From Helopsaltes ochotensis (taxonomy: Eukaryota > Chordata > Aves > Passeriformes > Locustellidae), in the NCBI GenBank assembly GCA_013400155.1, contig VXBM01000140.1:624516-688515 (forward strand): a DNA stretch of 64,000 nt, in the 5' to 3' direction. Both the position numbers and the translations under genes were made by a program. A model generated the notes under the pieces. That model saw only the letters and a program-made list of their open reading frames with translations, did no database searches and was not told where the DNA came from. Of the stretch, positions 1 through 14,368 are shown piece after piece (positions within the stretch are counted from its first letter, which is position 1; each line of letters starts with the position of its first letter).

Positions 1-3000
1 TAATTGTAAATAAAAAGCCTCATAGTTTTAATTATTTCCTCTTCTCTATGAACAGAGGATGTTTTTTCCAGTTATAATGAAGATGAACAACTTCAACTCT
101 GTGCTTTGCTCTGGAGATACTGAGAAGTGGGGAACATTGTGATTCCTCTTTCATTTCCAAAGTTGATGGCAATGTACCTAATCAGTCCTGGTAGGGAAAA
201 AAAGTGAGAGCAACATAAACTGCAGAAGGAGTTTGATGTATCTTGCTATATTTGGAAATTGTGGCCAAATATATTCATTTGAAAGCAAAAATATCCTTAC
301 CTTCCTTAGTTTCCCTGAACAAGTTATTTGAATGGGAAAAAAATGTAAGAAACTTCCTTTCCCTTTACCACTTGAAAATAGAACTTTGAATTAGAACCAA
401 TTTTGTTTATAAACTTACTTACAGCAACTTAGGTCTTTAATGAAGCCCTTATTACTGTTAAACAGAAATGTTAGAGCAAAGGCATTAGACACTCTCTGAA
501 TGTGCTGTATGTAATGTGCACTGGTTACAAATAACTTGGAGAAAGTTGAGAACTCATTAAATATTTGGCTCTAAAAACAAAACCAAACAAACCACAGAAG
601 TTCTTTCTTGAGCCCAAACAGCTGCAGTTGTGTACATATTTCCAAAATCATAAGATAATGAATTTTGGTGTGTTGTTTTTTTGTTTTGTTTTGGGGTTTT
701 TTTGGCTAGAAATTTTTTATTTCATTCTAATATACGAACTGAATGTATTGTACTTTGCCAGTGTGATTAGACTGTCAACAATCAAAGTGAATATAAGCAA
801 CAGAAATAAAAGATGTGGGAATCTGACACTTACTTGGACCAAGATTTTCAACTCAAAAAGTCTGGGTTTAGGTAAAAACAGACCTTGAGGCAAATTTCAG
901 GATTGTAGGTGTGCCACTGGTTAAAATATAAAGATGCAAAACTGAGGAAATAAAATTATGTTGTCTATCTAATTTAGCAAGGACTTCAGCGTGTTTCAGT
1001 GTGTTACAAGGAGGACATTGAGGGGTGGGTCCTTGCCATGCAGAGCCATGTGGGGAGGAAGGATGGAATATTGGCGCAGGTGGAAAACAAGTTGTTCTTG
1101 GATTGTTCAGGTCATTAATGTGACTAGTGCCATGAAGAGACAAATCTCAGGCTCCTTAAGAGGTGCTTGTTTTCAAAGGTGTTGGACAGATTGTGAAACT
1201 CAGGCCATTAGGGATGTATTTCCATTTCTGGTGAAGCACAGTTGAACTTAACTACAGATTCTCAGGATCATACCTAAGTCACCCAAGCCTGACTTCTAGT
1301 GTGGAACAGCCCTGTCTTTTATCCTTGCTGCTTGGATGCCATGTGAGGAGTCAGAGTCCAGGCCACACCACGTGGGTAAGCACAAGGTGGTTGTTCAAGG
1401 CTTTGTTAGAAGGGGAAAATGGATCAGGAGGATTGCCATACTGAGGACCAACCTTTTGCCTGTGCTTGTCCCTTCCTCTTCCCAGCCTGACGTTACCACA
1501 AAATACAGTGAACATCACTGGCTCTTTTGGGACACTCGGACTTCATTCACACTTCCCTGAGAAAACATGAAGAATTGCAGAAATTAATGAGGGGATAGAA
1601 ATGAATGTCATGCTTCTGTTGTTAGGTCCTGTGTGATTTCTACTCTTTGTCACAGGACAGTTTCGCTACTGCAAGTGATGGGATATGACAAATAGACTGA
1701 ACTTCATTGTTTGTCTTTCTGAGATACAGGGACTAGTATAAATTATGATGGATCTTGTATGGTCCTGCAAAGTCAAGTCTTGGCATCATAATCCATCAAC
1801 TCCACTGCAAAGGTTTTCCCAGTGTATCCTCTACAATGCACCACCATAACATTCCAATGAAAGAAATACAGATTGGTTGCTGGGCTGTTTCCTAATGGCT
1901 CCTATGTGTACAGTTCATTGGAATAATGAACTAATAATGCCATCTAATTCCTCATTTCCAAGAGCTGCTCAGGAGTCAAGAAACTGAGGTTAAGACTGCT
2001 TTAATTTAAAATATCAAATTTTGCCTTTGGTCTTTTTTGTTGATAGGATCTGACAGACCAAAATATCTTTTGAGAAAAATTACTGGAAAGCTATTTTCAG
2101 AAAGCTACCTGACAATCTTTACCCACCTCTTCTTTATCACCTTGATATTCTTTGCAAAGTATTTTCCATTTAGTTCTATATAATGATTGTTAAAATCACC
2201 CAGAACCTCTTTTTTATCGTAAATGTTTTCGTCTAGTTTTAGCCTTTCACAGGATGTGCCCTGAAAAAACGTTTGAAGCTATGAAATGTGCATTTTCCCT
2301 TCAAATCAACATTGCTTTACTTTGGTGCTGTTCAGAATTAGTAAACTGAGGGTAACTGAACAGCTCTCAGGTAAAACCTATGCTGTTTTCCTTTCTATGA
2401 AATGCCCATTCCAGCTGGGCACAGAACAGAATCTCTGACACTGTGAATGAAGAACTAGAGAAGAGACCCAAGGAGGCTGTGGAAATCTGCAGCCTTGGTA
2501 GTTTTCAAAACTTTACTAGACAAGATCCTGAGCAACCTGGTTTAACTTTGTGATTTTCCCTGCTTTGAGCCAGAGAGCAGACTAGATGATTTTAAAAGCT
2601 CCTTCCAAACCATGTTATTCTGTGAGTCTATATTACCTGCACAAGTTTTTCTGTGGCCTTTCTCTGACTCCTGGGGGAGGAAAAAAGGAAATGTCTTATG
2701 CATAAAAGATAGTGAGTATACCAAAGTTAACATATTTATTCTCAGTAAAATCATTACCAGAGTGTACACATTCCTGGAAGGCATTATGAAAAGTAGTTTA
2801 AAATGCACCTTGGACATCCAACCCAAACACATGAACCTTGGTTGTACACTCCATGGTTTGCAGAAATGGAGTAGCTGCCTTTACAATGTGATGTGTCATA
2901 AAAAGTTGTCTCTGAGAGTCTATAATGACCTTTAGGTAAAATACAATTTGAAGTGTATACTGTAATGAGGTTTCAGGTATTCACAAAGTAGAAAGTCAAC

Positions 3001-6000
3001 TAAAATTGTTACACATCTTCTTAGAATTGCATAAATACTGTTGGAATACCACTGTAGATTCCAGAAGATCTTCAAAAACTTAATAACCTCTGCAGTTATC
3101 TTTGACTTGGTCATTGCAGATGTCATGACAGGTTGCTGAGGAACTGAGTCTAGTTTTTCCCTTAACAAGATAAAGTCTTCCTAAAACTGAGGAATATATC
3201 CCTTTTACCACTGGGACAACTTTATACAGAGCCAAGACTCACCTCAAAAGGGAGCAGGCTCCATTTTTATTTTGCCTTCTCTCTGACAGCACGCATGTTA
3301 GGAAGAGTTTTGGAGAGAAGCTGGGGGTGGAGATGAGGCTCTCTCTGGTCATCCTGTGCTGGGTTCAGAGTGGCACTGGTCAGAACTACATAGGAACATC
3401 CTGTTCTCTGATGGATTTTATATTCTTTGTTTTATAGGACACTAAGGCAAAATCTTTCAAAATGAAAGTGCCCAGTGGCACTTGGGATGAATGAGCAACC
3501 CCGCCCCGTGGTATGGGTACATTTTCCAGGATGACTGAAATGTTACTGCAGATAACAATCACTTGGCTTTGGCTCTGTGGTAGGCAGTGGTTCTCAACCA
3601 GGAGTAAGACAACTGTAAAGTTGGAAACGATTTTGAACTGCACAAGAGTTGATTTTGTTGCCAGGCTTAGAAGTAGGGTTTTCAGGCTGTCAGGTCACAA
3701 AAAGAGAGGTTTTCAAGAAATCCCATGGCATAACTGTAAATAGTGACACACCAGGGTGTCAGTGGTCAGGACATTCTTTGTGTGTGTGCAAATAACAAGA
3801 AAAACATCCCTGTTACTAATACACTGAGCACTTAAAGATTAGAAGTCACAGGGGTGTCAAACAGTACCCACTGTGTTGTCTTCTGTGTGCCTGTAACTAA
3901 TGGTTTATCTGGATGCTGTCCTCAGGAATCTTCACACTTCAGGAGATGAAATGATTTATTTTGCTGTCAGCAAAGCCTTAAATTGCTTCTCCATCAAGTC
4001 TTTAATACACAGAGCAAAGTTTGAAAACATCAATTTTCTTCAAGTTGAGGAACATCCTTTCAACAGTGAAAGAAAATATATGTTTGGAATGAAGTAGCAT
4101 AATGTCATTCACCTAGAATCCTTCAGTGCAGAGATAGTAGGAGAGATGTAGCACCAGAGAAACTATAATTCTCTCCCTACTCAATGTTTTGAGCCTGAAC
4201 TGAACCTTCTCCTGTCAATGTAACAATTACCATATAAAATATTCTATGAAACTAAATTCTACCTTTGTTCATTACAGCAAATAAAATTGCAGAAATGTTT
4301 TAATTTTTATTTTGTTTTAGTGCTGTATTTCACCATACAAGTGTCCCAGAAATCCATTGGTAAGTCACTGAGAGGATCCATTTAGAAAGATTTTGATCCC
4401 TAAACCTGACAAGAAAAATCATGGTTACTTCAGTCTTCCCAGTATCACATCCTGTACATGTCCATTACTGTAGACTTTTATTGTAAGAAATGTTTTTGGG
4501 AGCTTGAATAAGAAAAGGCTATTTGGGTCCTAGTTCCACAATGTGCTTAATTACATCAATGATTGTGGGCCTACTGATTGAGATGGGATCAAATCATCAG
4601 CTTAAATCAAGCCTCTGCTTTGGAGCAAGACTGTGAGATCATCTCCTACCCATCACATGCATCCAAAGCTTTAAGATTTAAACATATGGCTTTATGAAAT
4701 GGCTGAAACATAATTTTCCAAGGTGAGTGTTAAGTAGAATAAGTTGGAAATATACCAAATTAATTTAGAAGACTACATAAACAGTAGTCTAGACAGAGCT
4801 GCAGATTTTTTTCTCCTGCTACACTCATACATCTAGTTTTCTCCGTAAGAACTTTTTATCTCTCCTACTCAATCTATTTAATGTACTTGAAATAACATTA
4901 AGGCTTGCGTTTTCCAATGCTTCCTACTCCTCTTCACAGCCTAGCGATAATGAAGAGGAAGTTTTGTTCTGGGCTGTTTCTCAGCTTCTAGAGCACCCAC
5001 ATAACAGACACATGTGAAAATGACTGAAAAAGTGATGAACAAAATCTCACTACATCAGCATCTTGCTCCTAATGACACACTTTTATTCATTTTTCAAGCT
5101 CCAACAACCATGTCAGTCCCAAGATCATTACAGCCCTTTAAATATTCTAAACAAGGGAGAGTTTTGCAGTATTCATGTTGTTCATTTAGTCACAAGCAGT
5201 TTTAAAATGTTTTTGACTTACGACAAGATGCTGGCTGAGAAAGAACTATCAAATTAAAGTACTGTAAGAAAAAAAATTTAACAAACATCAACAACAGGCC
5301 AAATCAGTAAAAAAAGGGAAACAGCCCAATTTTCCCACTAAAGTGATCAAGTGTTAACATTTTGGAGGATGAACTGATGTGTGCATCGCTGTGCAGCACT
5401 GGTGTGGGAGAGGTCACTACTAATCTCCAAAGCTTCATTGCAAAGCATGTGTAAGAATCGAGCCTGGCTTCTGTTGTAAATATCTCTTGATGGTTTGGAC
5501 ACCTTTAAGTCTTCTGGCATGCAAAATCATCTGTGCTTTGCTGATCAGCTGCTCACTTTGACTGCAAGGACAGGAACAATGAGTATTGTCCTTTGACCAC
5601 AGCACTTCTGTTTTCTCAGCCGAAAATAATGGATTTTGTTAATGTTCTGCCCTTGCAGGAGTTACTTGACTTTGCAGGAGGCAAATGACCATCCAGGTAC
5701 AGTCTCCATGTCCTCCCATTTTTCTAGCCTCTATATTCTCTTATCATTTTTCTGCCTCTTAATTTTTCACAGCTCAGTTTTATGAAACGTCTTACTGCTT
5801 CCCACAAGTCTCATTCCTGCATTTGCTTTGCCTCTACATATCCTTCTTCTTATCCTCTCCATGTTGTTCTTTTGCCCTTTGCTTCTCACTTACCCATCTG
5901 GCACAGCACTTGGACCAATAGTTTCCCACAGCTTGGCTAAACAAGAGAGGCAGAATTTTTCCCCGTGTTTTCTCTGTGTCAGTAGACTAGGACATAAAAG

Positions 6001-7588
6001 TGCATTTTTTAACTGGTATGGAGTGCTGAACCAAGTCTGATCTTGTCAATACACCACTAATATGATGCATTTCACCCAGAACTGATTGAAGATTCATATC
6101 TTCCTTCCTTCCTTGATCTGAATAATACTAATATCATTAAAATTTTTGGTTTGTGACCTGGAAATTCAAATAAGCCACCAACTCACAGGGGTTTCTAAAG
6201 GAAAAATGCCTTCCTGACCATGTGACTGCTGAGAATTTTTGATAAAAAAGCAACATCATGCTGAACATACTGAAGTTGTGAAGGTGGTGGTGGTTGATGT
6301 GGTTGGAAAGGAGAGCTTGGATAGATTGCTGTCTTCATAACAGGCAGCTGAAAAGCTCCTGGATACTTGTGTGGTGTATCACACCACATCACAGATGCTA
6401 AAATTTTACATCTCTCTTCTAAACTCCATCCATCCTGACATGTTTTGAATAAATTTTTGGGCTCTACCAAATTGTATTCTTTGATGGAAATCTGGAAAGG
6501 TGTTTTCATGCAAGTTAGGTAACTCAGGAGACTTTAATAAAGTCTTTGGAAAGGTAATGTAAAATCTCTGGCACGCCAAACAGTGTTCCAGAGCAGAAGT
6601 AAAAACCAGACTCTTGTGTTGTCCTCCTCAGATTTCCATACCTCTCCAAAGACCCTGAAGGGAAACCAGGAAGGCTGCATTCCTAAGGCAGATGACTGAA
6701 CTTGATGGCCCACTTCCAGAGACAGCTTTTCCCTTATTTTCTCTGAGAAGTCAACAGCTTGGGAGCAGAGCACAAGGAAGAAAACTAAAGAGCAAGAGGG
6801 CAACATGTCGATGTATTTAAATGGCCAAGAGGAAAGGCATGGATGCTTTCTGTAGCTCAGATGCTGGAGAAATCTCAGGCAGTGAAGAGAAGTTAGATGA
6901 GGCATTTTCAGTTTCCTAGTAGTTTCAGGGTAAAATAACTGCTGTTAAGATGCCATGTTCTAATATCTAGGTCCATTAAACAGACTAGTTTGGATTCTGG
7001 GTGTGAACATAACCTAAGGGTGATGGTGTGAATATGCAAATAGTTGCTGGCTGCCTACAAGGCATTGGGTTGAGGATCTGTGGAAATCTGAACTTCCAAC
7101 AAAGAGCTCAGTTTAAGGGTCTGGGACTATGTGTGACTATGTATAGGCTTGGAAACATGTATAGTATTATTGTCAGATATTTCTGCAAAACCATGGGTAG
7201 CATAAGCAAAGCCTCGTCCAAGAAAAATCATTGTAGAGGTCACCTTATACCCACAAAGTTATCAGCTAAAATATTAGATGATTTGAAAGAATAAGGTCAT
7301 ACAGAGCTCCTGGGAGCTGACTAACCTTTAACTTGTCGTGAAGAATAACTCTTCTTTATTTAGTTGTTCTTTCTTAGATTATCCTACCTTTAAAACCCAC
7401 TGCCTTCTCATTTTTGTTCTACCAGTGCAAAAATAGCAGTGGTTATTGTTTTGCAGCCAATGTGGGTTTTTAATTTGGATTTTTTGTGCATTTCATAATG
7501 CTTTTTGTGAACAGGTTCATGTTCCAAAATTAGGAGGGGCAAGAGGAGGAGGAAATTTCACCTGGACAGTAGCATCAAAAAACACACC
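1..7588. other. Unique non-coding sequence, no gene seen
   Basis: A+T-rich sequence without any recognisable exon, RNA gene or retroelement. The longest open frames (minus 6534-6905, minus 6195-6509, plus 565-888) have no recognisable domains and no convincing splice context, so they look like chance frames. Only short low-complexity patches stand out, such as a T/G-rich run near 670-710. Degenerate ancient repeats could be present that cannot be recognised by eye. Confidence 0.6.
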
Positions 7589-7613
7589 AAAAAAAAAAAA
7601 AAAAAAAAAAAAA
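7589..7613 (+). repeat. Poly-A tract, 25 bp
   Basis: An uninterrupted run of 25 A, followed by A-rich sequence. No gene-like sequence and no flanking direct repeat was found upstream, so a processed retrocopy is not supported. It is treated as a mononucleotide repeat. Confidence 0.9.
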
Positions 7614-10600
7614 GGGTAAAAAAGGTTGTACTGACAATTGGAAAAAACCAAAAAACCAAATTTGTAGCTAATCTACATGAGTCTGAGGTTACTGGAGTGC
7701 TGGAGATAATAGAGTTGAATGTTTCCAGTAGAGAAGGATCTATTACTTTTTGTAGATGAGTTTGAATAAACAGCTATTTAACTTTGCTAACACTAGAGAC
7801 TGTGCAGTCGCTACTTCTGCAAAACTGAAACCTCTTTGCAGGATTCTTTTGCTGACTTGTCAAAAATCCCCTTACAAAAAAAAAGTATTGAGAGTTTTTC
7901 CTTGATTTTGGAAGCAAGTCTATGTCAAACTGTAAGTACTGTAAAAAATGCAGAGTTTGGTTTTCACAACTAAAGGCATCAGAAGCATAGAAGAAATAAG
8001 AGTGGATGCATGGAGGCCATCCTTTCCAGAACAAAAGGTAGATGTGGACCATTGATTCTTCCAGGGACAGAGCAAATACTGCATGCAGTGTTCTACTGGA
8101 TTATTCTAAGTGAGATTGGAAACAGCATACTGTTTGACAAAATGTCAAAGGAAATATAGAATATGTGGAATATGTGACATTTGGATATTTCTTCTAGAAC
8201 TGCAATTTCCAACTTAATTTCTTACAGAATTCATTGCAAATATAGGACAGAATAACAACTTTCATCACATAAGCTATAACTTTGAAGTCTAAGAAACTAT
8301 TTGAACCTGGAGACACTGAAGATGTTTAAATTTTTTACTGAATATAGTGGCTTCAGTAACAGCCAAGGAAAACATGACTTTCCTTGTAAAAAGGTACATG
8401 GAAATAAAAATGGGAATCTCTTTGCTTTGAAAATCTTTAAAACCAGCTTCAATATTGATGTGTATCTTAATTTGTCAAGTATCTGCAAAACCAAAACAAA
8501 TATTCTCTTAAAAAAAAAGGAAAAATATGTTTTAGTCAACAATATATAATATCCTTGATAAAGTATATTGTACAGCTAAACATAATGCAAAAGGAGTAAT
8601 AGAGTAGACCAAGTGAAAGCTTTTTTGAGGTTCTTCTAAAGAGTTCTGCACTTTTTTACACTTTATTATTTTCAACAGGGTAGAACATAGCTGTCATGCA
8701 ACACAAAGGAAGTGGGTTAATAGCAGCAATTATACAGAATGTTTGAAATAGCAGCATAAGGAATGCTCATCTCATTATTTCCAAAGAGTACTGTATGAGC
8801 CTTACTTGTGGTAGAGCTCAGATCTATCCCTCTGAAATAGGCAGAAAGTAGGACAAAGCTGTGTGAGCAATCAGCCAAAGTGTGTGAAGGAAGTATGATT
8901 TATAGCTTTCTTCAAAACAGTACATTCCTATGAGCCTTTTTTGTTTGCTTACACAGCAAAGATGCTGAAAAGACAGGATCTTAATCCAGTTCCTGGAAAC
9001 ACAGAGCAGTGGGAAGCATTATTGTATGTTCTTAGAAGTGTTGCTGAAATCAATGAGTACAGTCTGGCTCAGAGATGACATTTCCTGGTATTTGTTAACT
9101 GAACAAACTGCCTTTACAAGCTCTTCTCATTAGGTGTTTTTTTGCTGGCATGCAAAAAATGCATTCTGCATTTTTTTTTTGTCTTTTCTCTTTCCTCCTG
9201 ATTTTCAATTTTTTTAAATTTAATTCATTGTTCAGCACAGACACTTTAAATCTCTTTGGTCTGACTTGTAGAGCAACAAAATCATTTGGTGCCCAATGCA
9301 TTCTAATGCCATTATGGATCTGCTGTGTCCAATAGCAGTAACATGTTTCCTCAGAGGCCAAGATATATTTCAACTGATTGGCAAACTCTGCATTCAAAAC
9401 TATTTGGGCACATAAAAAGCAATAATTATATTAATATTACTGTACTGTGGATATCATTCTTGAGTGTGGTAGATCAGCAAAGCTCTAGTGATGACAAATC
9501 GGGGAAATTACGCTAATTTATTCCTTAAGCATCAGGCTGTATTTAAAATGATGACAAACTCTGACACACTTTAGCCATTTCCCTATGATATATACCACAG
9601 AGCACTATCTTGATGCAACAATGATTCCTGAGCTATATCATTGTTCATCTTTCAGTGGATTTTACCCACAACATAAGAGAATTAATTTTGTTCAGAATAT
9701 TCTCTGCATTAGCAGTTCTACCATGTTAATCACAAAATATTGCCTATGCAGGAACCCTACAGGAAAATGGCATTATCATTGATATTTTTGCCAAACCTAC
9801 AACAATATCTGAGAACCTGACACAGGCTAATGAAATTTATTTAGCCAAAACACCAGAAGTCACTCAACATCCGTCCTGTAAGAATTCCACTGGGAAAATA
9901 TTATGGATTCATTTGTCTCCATATGTCTCTGCATTGCCTGTGTATATAATACAGTTTCATTTCTTTAGGGGGATTGTTTCATTAGACACCTGACATTTCC
10001 ATGCAAGCTACAGGTATTGGAACCCATTATCTGTCCTCTTTGGTAAAGAAACAAATGTTTCTTATATTTAGACATGATCGAATATTCCCTCTGAAAACAG
10101 GGATATAAAAGTGGAGCTGGATCATCTCAAGCTGTATGTTTGAGCATCCCTTGACCCTTGCATCTCCTTAGGCCAACACTGAGCTACCTTTAAGAATGGG
10201 TCTCCCAGCACCTGGCACGCAGATCTGAAAATACCATGTAAGGACCACCTGGGAGGCATCCAGGCATCTAGAGATGGGACCTGGAGGGATTGCAGCGACA
10301 ATTGCACCACACTGCAACTTCTGCCTAGGACGTGTACCTGAGTTCCTTTTCCAGGGAAACGAGGGTGCAGGAGGGTAGGGCTGGGTGTCACTTGGATCTC
10401 TGCCATTCAGCTGGGACATGGCTGACATTTGCACTGATGAGGCTGCAATAATTAATGGCATCACAGTCCCTGAGACTGGAGGAATGAGCTTTCAAGGGTT
10501 AATTTGCAGACAGGGATGTGAAATTCCTGCCTTTGACAGAATAGCCCGCCCTTACACTCAGTGGAAGAGAAGGCATCTCCAGAGAATATCTGACCTATTT

Positions 10601-13600
10601 CTTCTGCACCCTCTTGGAACCCAGTTGAGGATAGTTCTGTCAGTCAGTGACCAAAAGAAATGCTGGACATTTGAGACACATGAAGATCTGCCAGAAGACT
10701 TGTCTTATTGAGAAGCTGACAAGGAGGTCTTTGTCTGAAGCATTCCCTTTGGCTTCAGCCTAAGGGTGTTGCAGTTATTGTGGGTGGCCAGACCATTTGG
10801 GGTGCAAGAAAAACATGGAGTCCTTGACCCTCTGTTGCTGAGGACAAGTTTCTTTTCTCCCAGCCTGTTTCCTCCAAACCAAGATCAATATACAAAAGGG
10901 AAAAACTGGGACAGAGCAATATCTCCAACTCAAACTACTGTGTTTTTTAAATAACTCAGGTGATAACAAAAGGCACTCTTGACAGATTATATTACTGTAC
11001 TAGACTGGTTAATGGTTTGATTTTTTTGTAGGGTTGTTTGGTTGGTTTTTTTAATAGGATATAATTTTATTAGCATTGAGTACCTTAAATGTAATCTACA
11101 AGGCACAAAATAAATAGTAAAACTGACTGGTTGCAAAATTGAGTTAGTTTGAATGTTCTTTGGCAGTATGTAAAATTTTTGTTCCTAGTGCACTCAACAT
11201 CAATACAGAGGCAAATAATAATTTAGTAGGCATTTAAGCATTTAAGAATCCATGGGCTAGTTCCATCTACGGTAGGTTCAGTAAAATCACTTGTACTGCA
11301 TATGTCTTCCTCCTTGCAGCAATTCACGTGAAATACTCAGCAATGGGGAAATTCTCCAGTGTGTCTGGTTTTAAATGCTCCTATTCCTGCTGCCTGCCCA
11401 GGTAAAGAAGTAGGAAAATAGACGAAGGTAATTGAACAGTAAGAGTAATGACACTGTAATTTAGAGTAGTTAAAAGGTAGTTGAAAGGATGGCAATAAAA
11501 ACAAATATTGAATGTATACACATCTGTAGAGTTGTAGGGGAAAACAGTGCTGTGTAGGATGTGAAATGATGCTGCTGTTTTCCTGGGCTCTCTAGTGAGG
11601 CATGGGATGAAATCCTACCTGGAGCTGAGTGAGGTCCCTCCACCTTAATTAGTATTCTTCTTTGGTACAGAAAAGCACTACACAAAGAAAATATTATATT
11701 TTTAAAATATCATTAAAATATTATATTATCCTACATTATCAGGTCTTCCCCTGATGCCTCTAAACCTCATTCTATCTTATATTTTCATTATCAACTATCT
11801 GATAGCTGGTAGGGAAATGGAAGTCTATCCTTTACAATAACAGTGAAGTAAAAGCTTGTCACCAGTAAAAGCTATCTCTTTAAAAGACATTGAGCATTAC
11901 AGCTCTGAGATTTCCCTTGGCAACTATTCAGGCAGGCTGCCTAGTGGTATCCACACTCCTGGATGAGGGTTATGGGATGCCTGTATGTTGCACAGGAGCC
12001 GTGCAGGGGGGACATCTAAGCTGATAAGAGGTGCTATGGGAGTAATGTCACTGTTGCCTCTCAGTATCAGATGTGCTAATGTTCCTGCTGGAAAGAGGTG
12101 CATGTCTCTTTTGGTTTTTTTAAAAGCTGAATTCACAGCTTCACGAAGTGCAAGAGTGAGTTTCTAAATGTCATTATTTAAAGTGCTGAAATTCCCAGCT
12201 GAACCCCCACACAACCAGCTATCTTGCATGGTAGTCCTGAAGGATTTTCTTTCCTTTCCTCCTCCTCCCCAGCCCAGAAGGGAGGGATAACCATCCTGAA
12301 CGCACACAGGAGGGGCAAGCAGCACCCACCAAATACAGCCTCATGTCTGAAGCAGGTTCAGATAATTTCAGATGGAGAGGGGAAATGAACCCAAGACCAG
12401 CACAGCCTCAGAAGCTGTATTGACTAAGAGATGATCAGATACATTAGCAGGAAGTGAGAAAGAGAAGTCTGGCTTCTTCTAGAGCAAAGAAGCTGCTGCA
12501 CTCTTCACAGCTACACTCTGAAGACACCAACGGATTTAAGTCCAGGTGGAAGGTGGAATATGTGTAGGACTATGTGTGTGTCCTTATCAGAAACAATTCT
12601 GTAGCTTCTTAGCAGTATCTTGAGGATTATTCTGCTCATGCCAAAAAAGAGACTTCTACATGTCACATGATATTTAAAAATGAGAAAGTCTGGGCAATAA
12701 TTGAGAAAATGGGAGTTTAGTTAGGACCCAGGTTGGACATATACCATTTTCCTATGTCCTTTTGTGCCCCTGATATACTAAATTTAACTACAGTTGGCAT
12801 TTCTCCATTTTAAAGTTGCTTTCTAAAATATGTAAGTATGCATATATATATATACACACACATACTTCTCGGCACACCAAAACTTTCAACCCCCCTTTGA
12901 ATTTTTCCCTCAAGTCTCCCTGCTTCTGGGTAGCCAAAATCTAGTAACTGTGACCCATGAAATCTCATCCCTTTCTCTATATCTTCAGTTGCTCTGTTTA
13001 AGATGTGCACATGGAGATGCAAAGACAGCTGCTATTTTGCTCCCAAAACATTGGAGACTGTTGTAGAAAAATACGGCACAGATTTCTCTCATTGCTACTT
13101 TCATGCTGCTCTTTCTGCTTGATTTTTTTATGCCTTAATCTTCCCTAGTCAACATCTTAAAATTAGAAATACTGGGTTTTTTTCCTTGTTATATGTAAGA
13201 AAACTAAAAAAATTCCACTACTGCTTAAGAGATTCCTTTTTATGGACTACATACATTTTTAGCACAGTGCAGCATACTGATGCCACAAGTTATTTACTTA
13301 AAACATTGAATGTAGGAAAAACAATATAGGCTCAGTTCTATTGCATCAAACTCTAGGATCTGAAGGACATTCCTCCTAATCTCTCTGTAGATAGAGGATA
13401 TGGAAGATATGTTCCCGGAGTGATTGATTTCCTCCTAAAGCCCAAATTACTCTTGGAGATGCCTACAATTCATCATGGACAGCATCAAAGTGTGGGATGT
13501 AGTACCCTCAGTTAGGTGTCCTGCATTAGAGGGAGGAATTTGGATTTTAGGTGCCCCTGCTACTCACTGCTCAGGACAGCTTCCCATGTGACTGAGGTAT

Positions 13601-14325
13601 CTCACTAAAACAGATGATCAGTGGCTTACTTGCAGACCTAGAGCTTTTGCCCAAATTTTCTGGTAGTTATGCTACTGTAAACATAACAATAAATGAAAAC
13701 AACAACTGCAAGAACACAGCAGACTTTCTCCCTGTTGGACAGCTAGCCAAATTTTGTTCTTACTAGTGTTAATACAAATAACTCATTTCTGTTGACAGAA
13801 ATTGCCCTCAATTCAGCTTGATATAATTATAAAAGGATTGCTAGTGTTCTCCAGGGTCTTTTCAGATTCAGAGATTTCTAAGAAATCAAGAATTGCCATT
13901 ATCATTTTTATATAATTTTCAACATGATATGTATGCTATGTCAATCTAATGAAACACTGCACCAGTGTTGTAGTGGGTAACAACATGACAAAATTATTTC
14001 TCAAATAGCACTACAAATGACTGATTACTCTTATTTTTGGGATTTAAAATTATTAAAAAGACAAGTGTCTAAAATTTTGCAAGGAAATCAAATAGAAACT
14101 GACAGGTATAATTATTTTATATTCTTGAAAGGAATACAAAATCTCCATAGTGAAGAGCTTTATATACAGAATAAAGGATTTAAGAAGAAAATAATGAAGT
14201 AATCTGCTTTTTAACCTAGTATCAGCAGATGTCCTGCAATTATCCTTTACTCATTGGTGTCTGTGAATCTTGCAGCCTGCTTGTAGATAGTTCTGTTGTT
14301 GTAGAATTTGCACTCATATTTTAGC

Positions 14326-14327
<2 letters not shown>
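7614..14327. other. Unique non-coding sequence with one microsatellite
   Basis: No exon, RNA gene or recognisable retroelement. The slightly more GC-rich part at 10.1-10.9 kb gives overlapping frames on both strands (minus 10122-10406, plus 10385-10711), none resembling a known protein. An exact 13-bp direct repeat, AAAATATTATATT, occurs at 11688-11700 and 11715-11727 (27-bp offset) in an A+T-rich patch. Confidence 0.6.
12841..12865. repeat. (TA)n(CA)n microsatellite
   Basis: About 6 TA units run directly into about 5 CA units, a compound dinucleotide repeat likely to vary in length between individuals. Confidence 0.9.

Positions 14328-14365
<38 letters not shown>
14328..14365. repeat. Poly-T tract, 38 bp
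   Basis: An uninterrupted run of 38 T, the longest homopolymer in the window (poly-A on the minus strand). A retroposed poly-A tail would put its body at higher coordinates. Nothing gene-like and no target duplication is seen there, so its origin is open. The exact length may be affected by sequencing error. Confidence 0.9.

Positions 14366-14368
<3 letters not shown>

Noticed and set aside
1743..1791. ATTATGATG/CATCATAAT inverted repeat
   Set aside because: 9-bp arms with a 31-nt loop are expected by chance in a window of this size.
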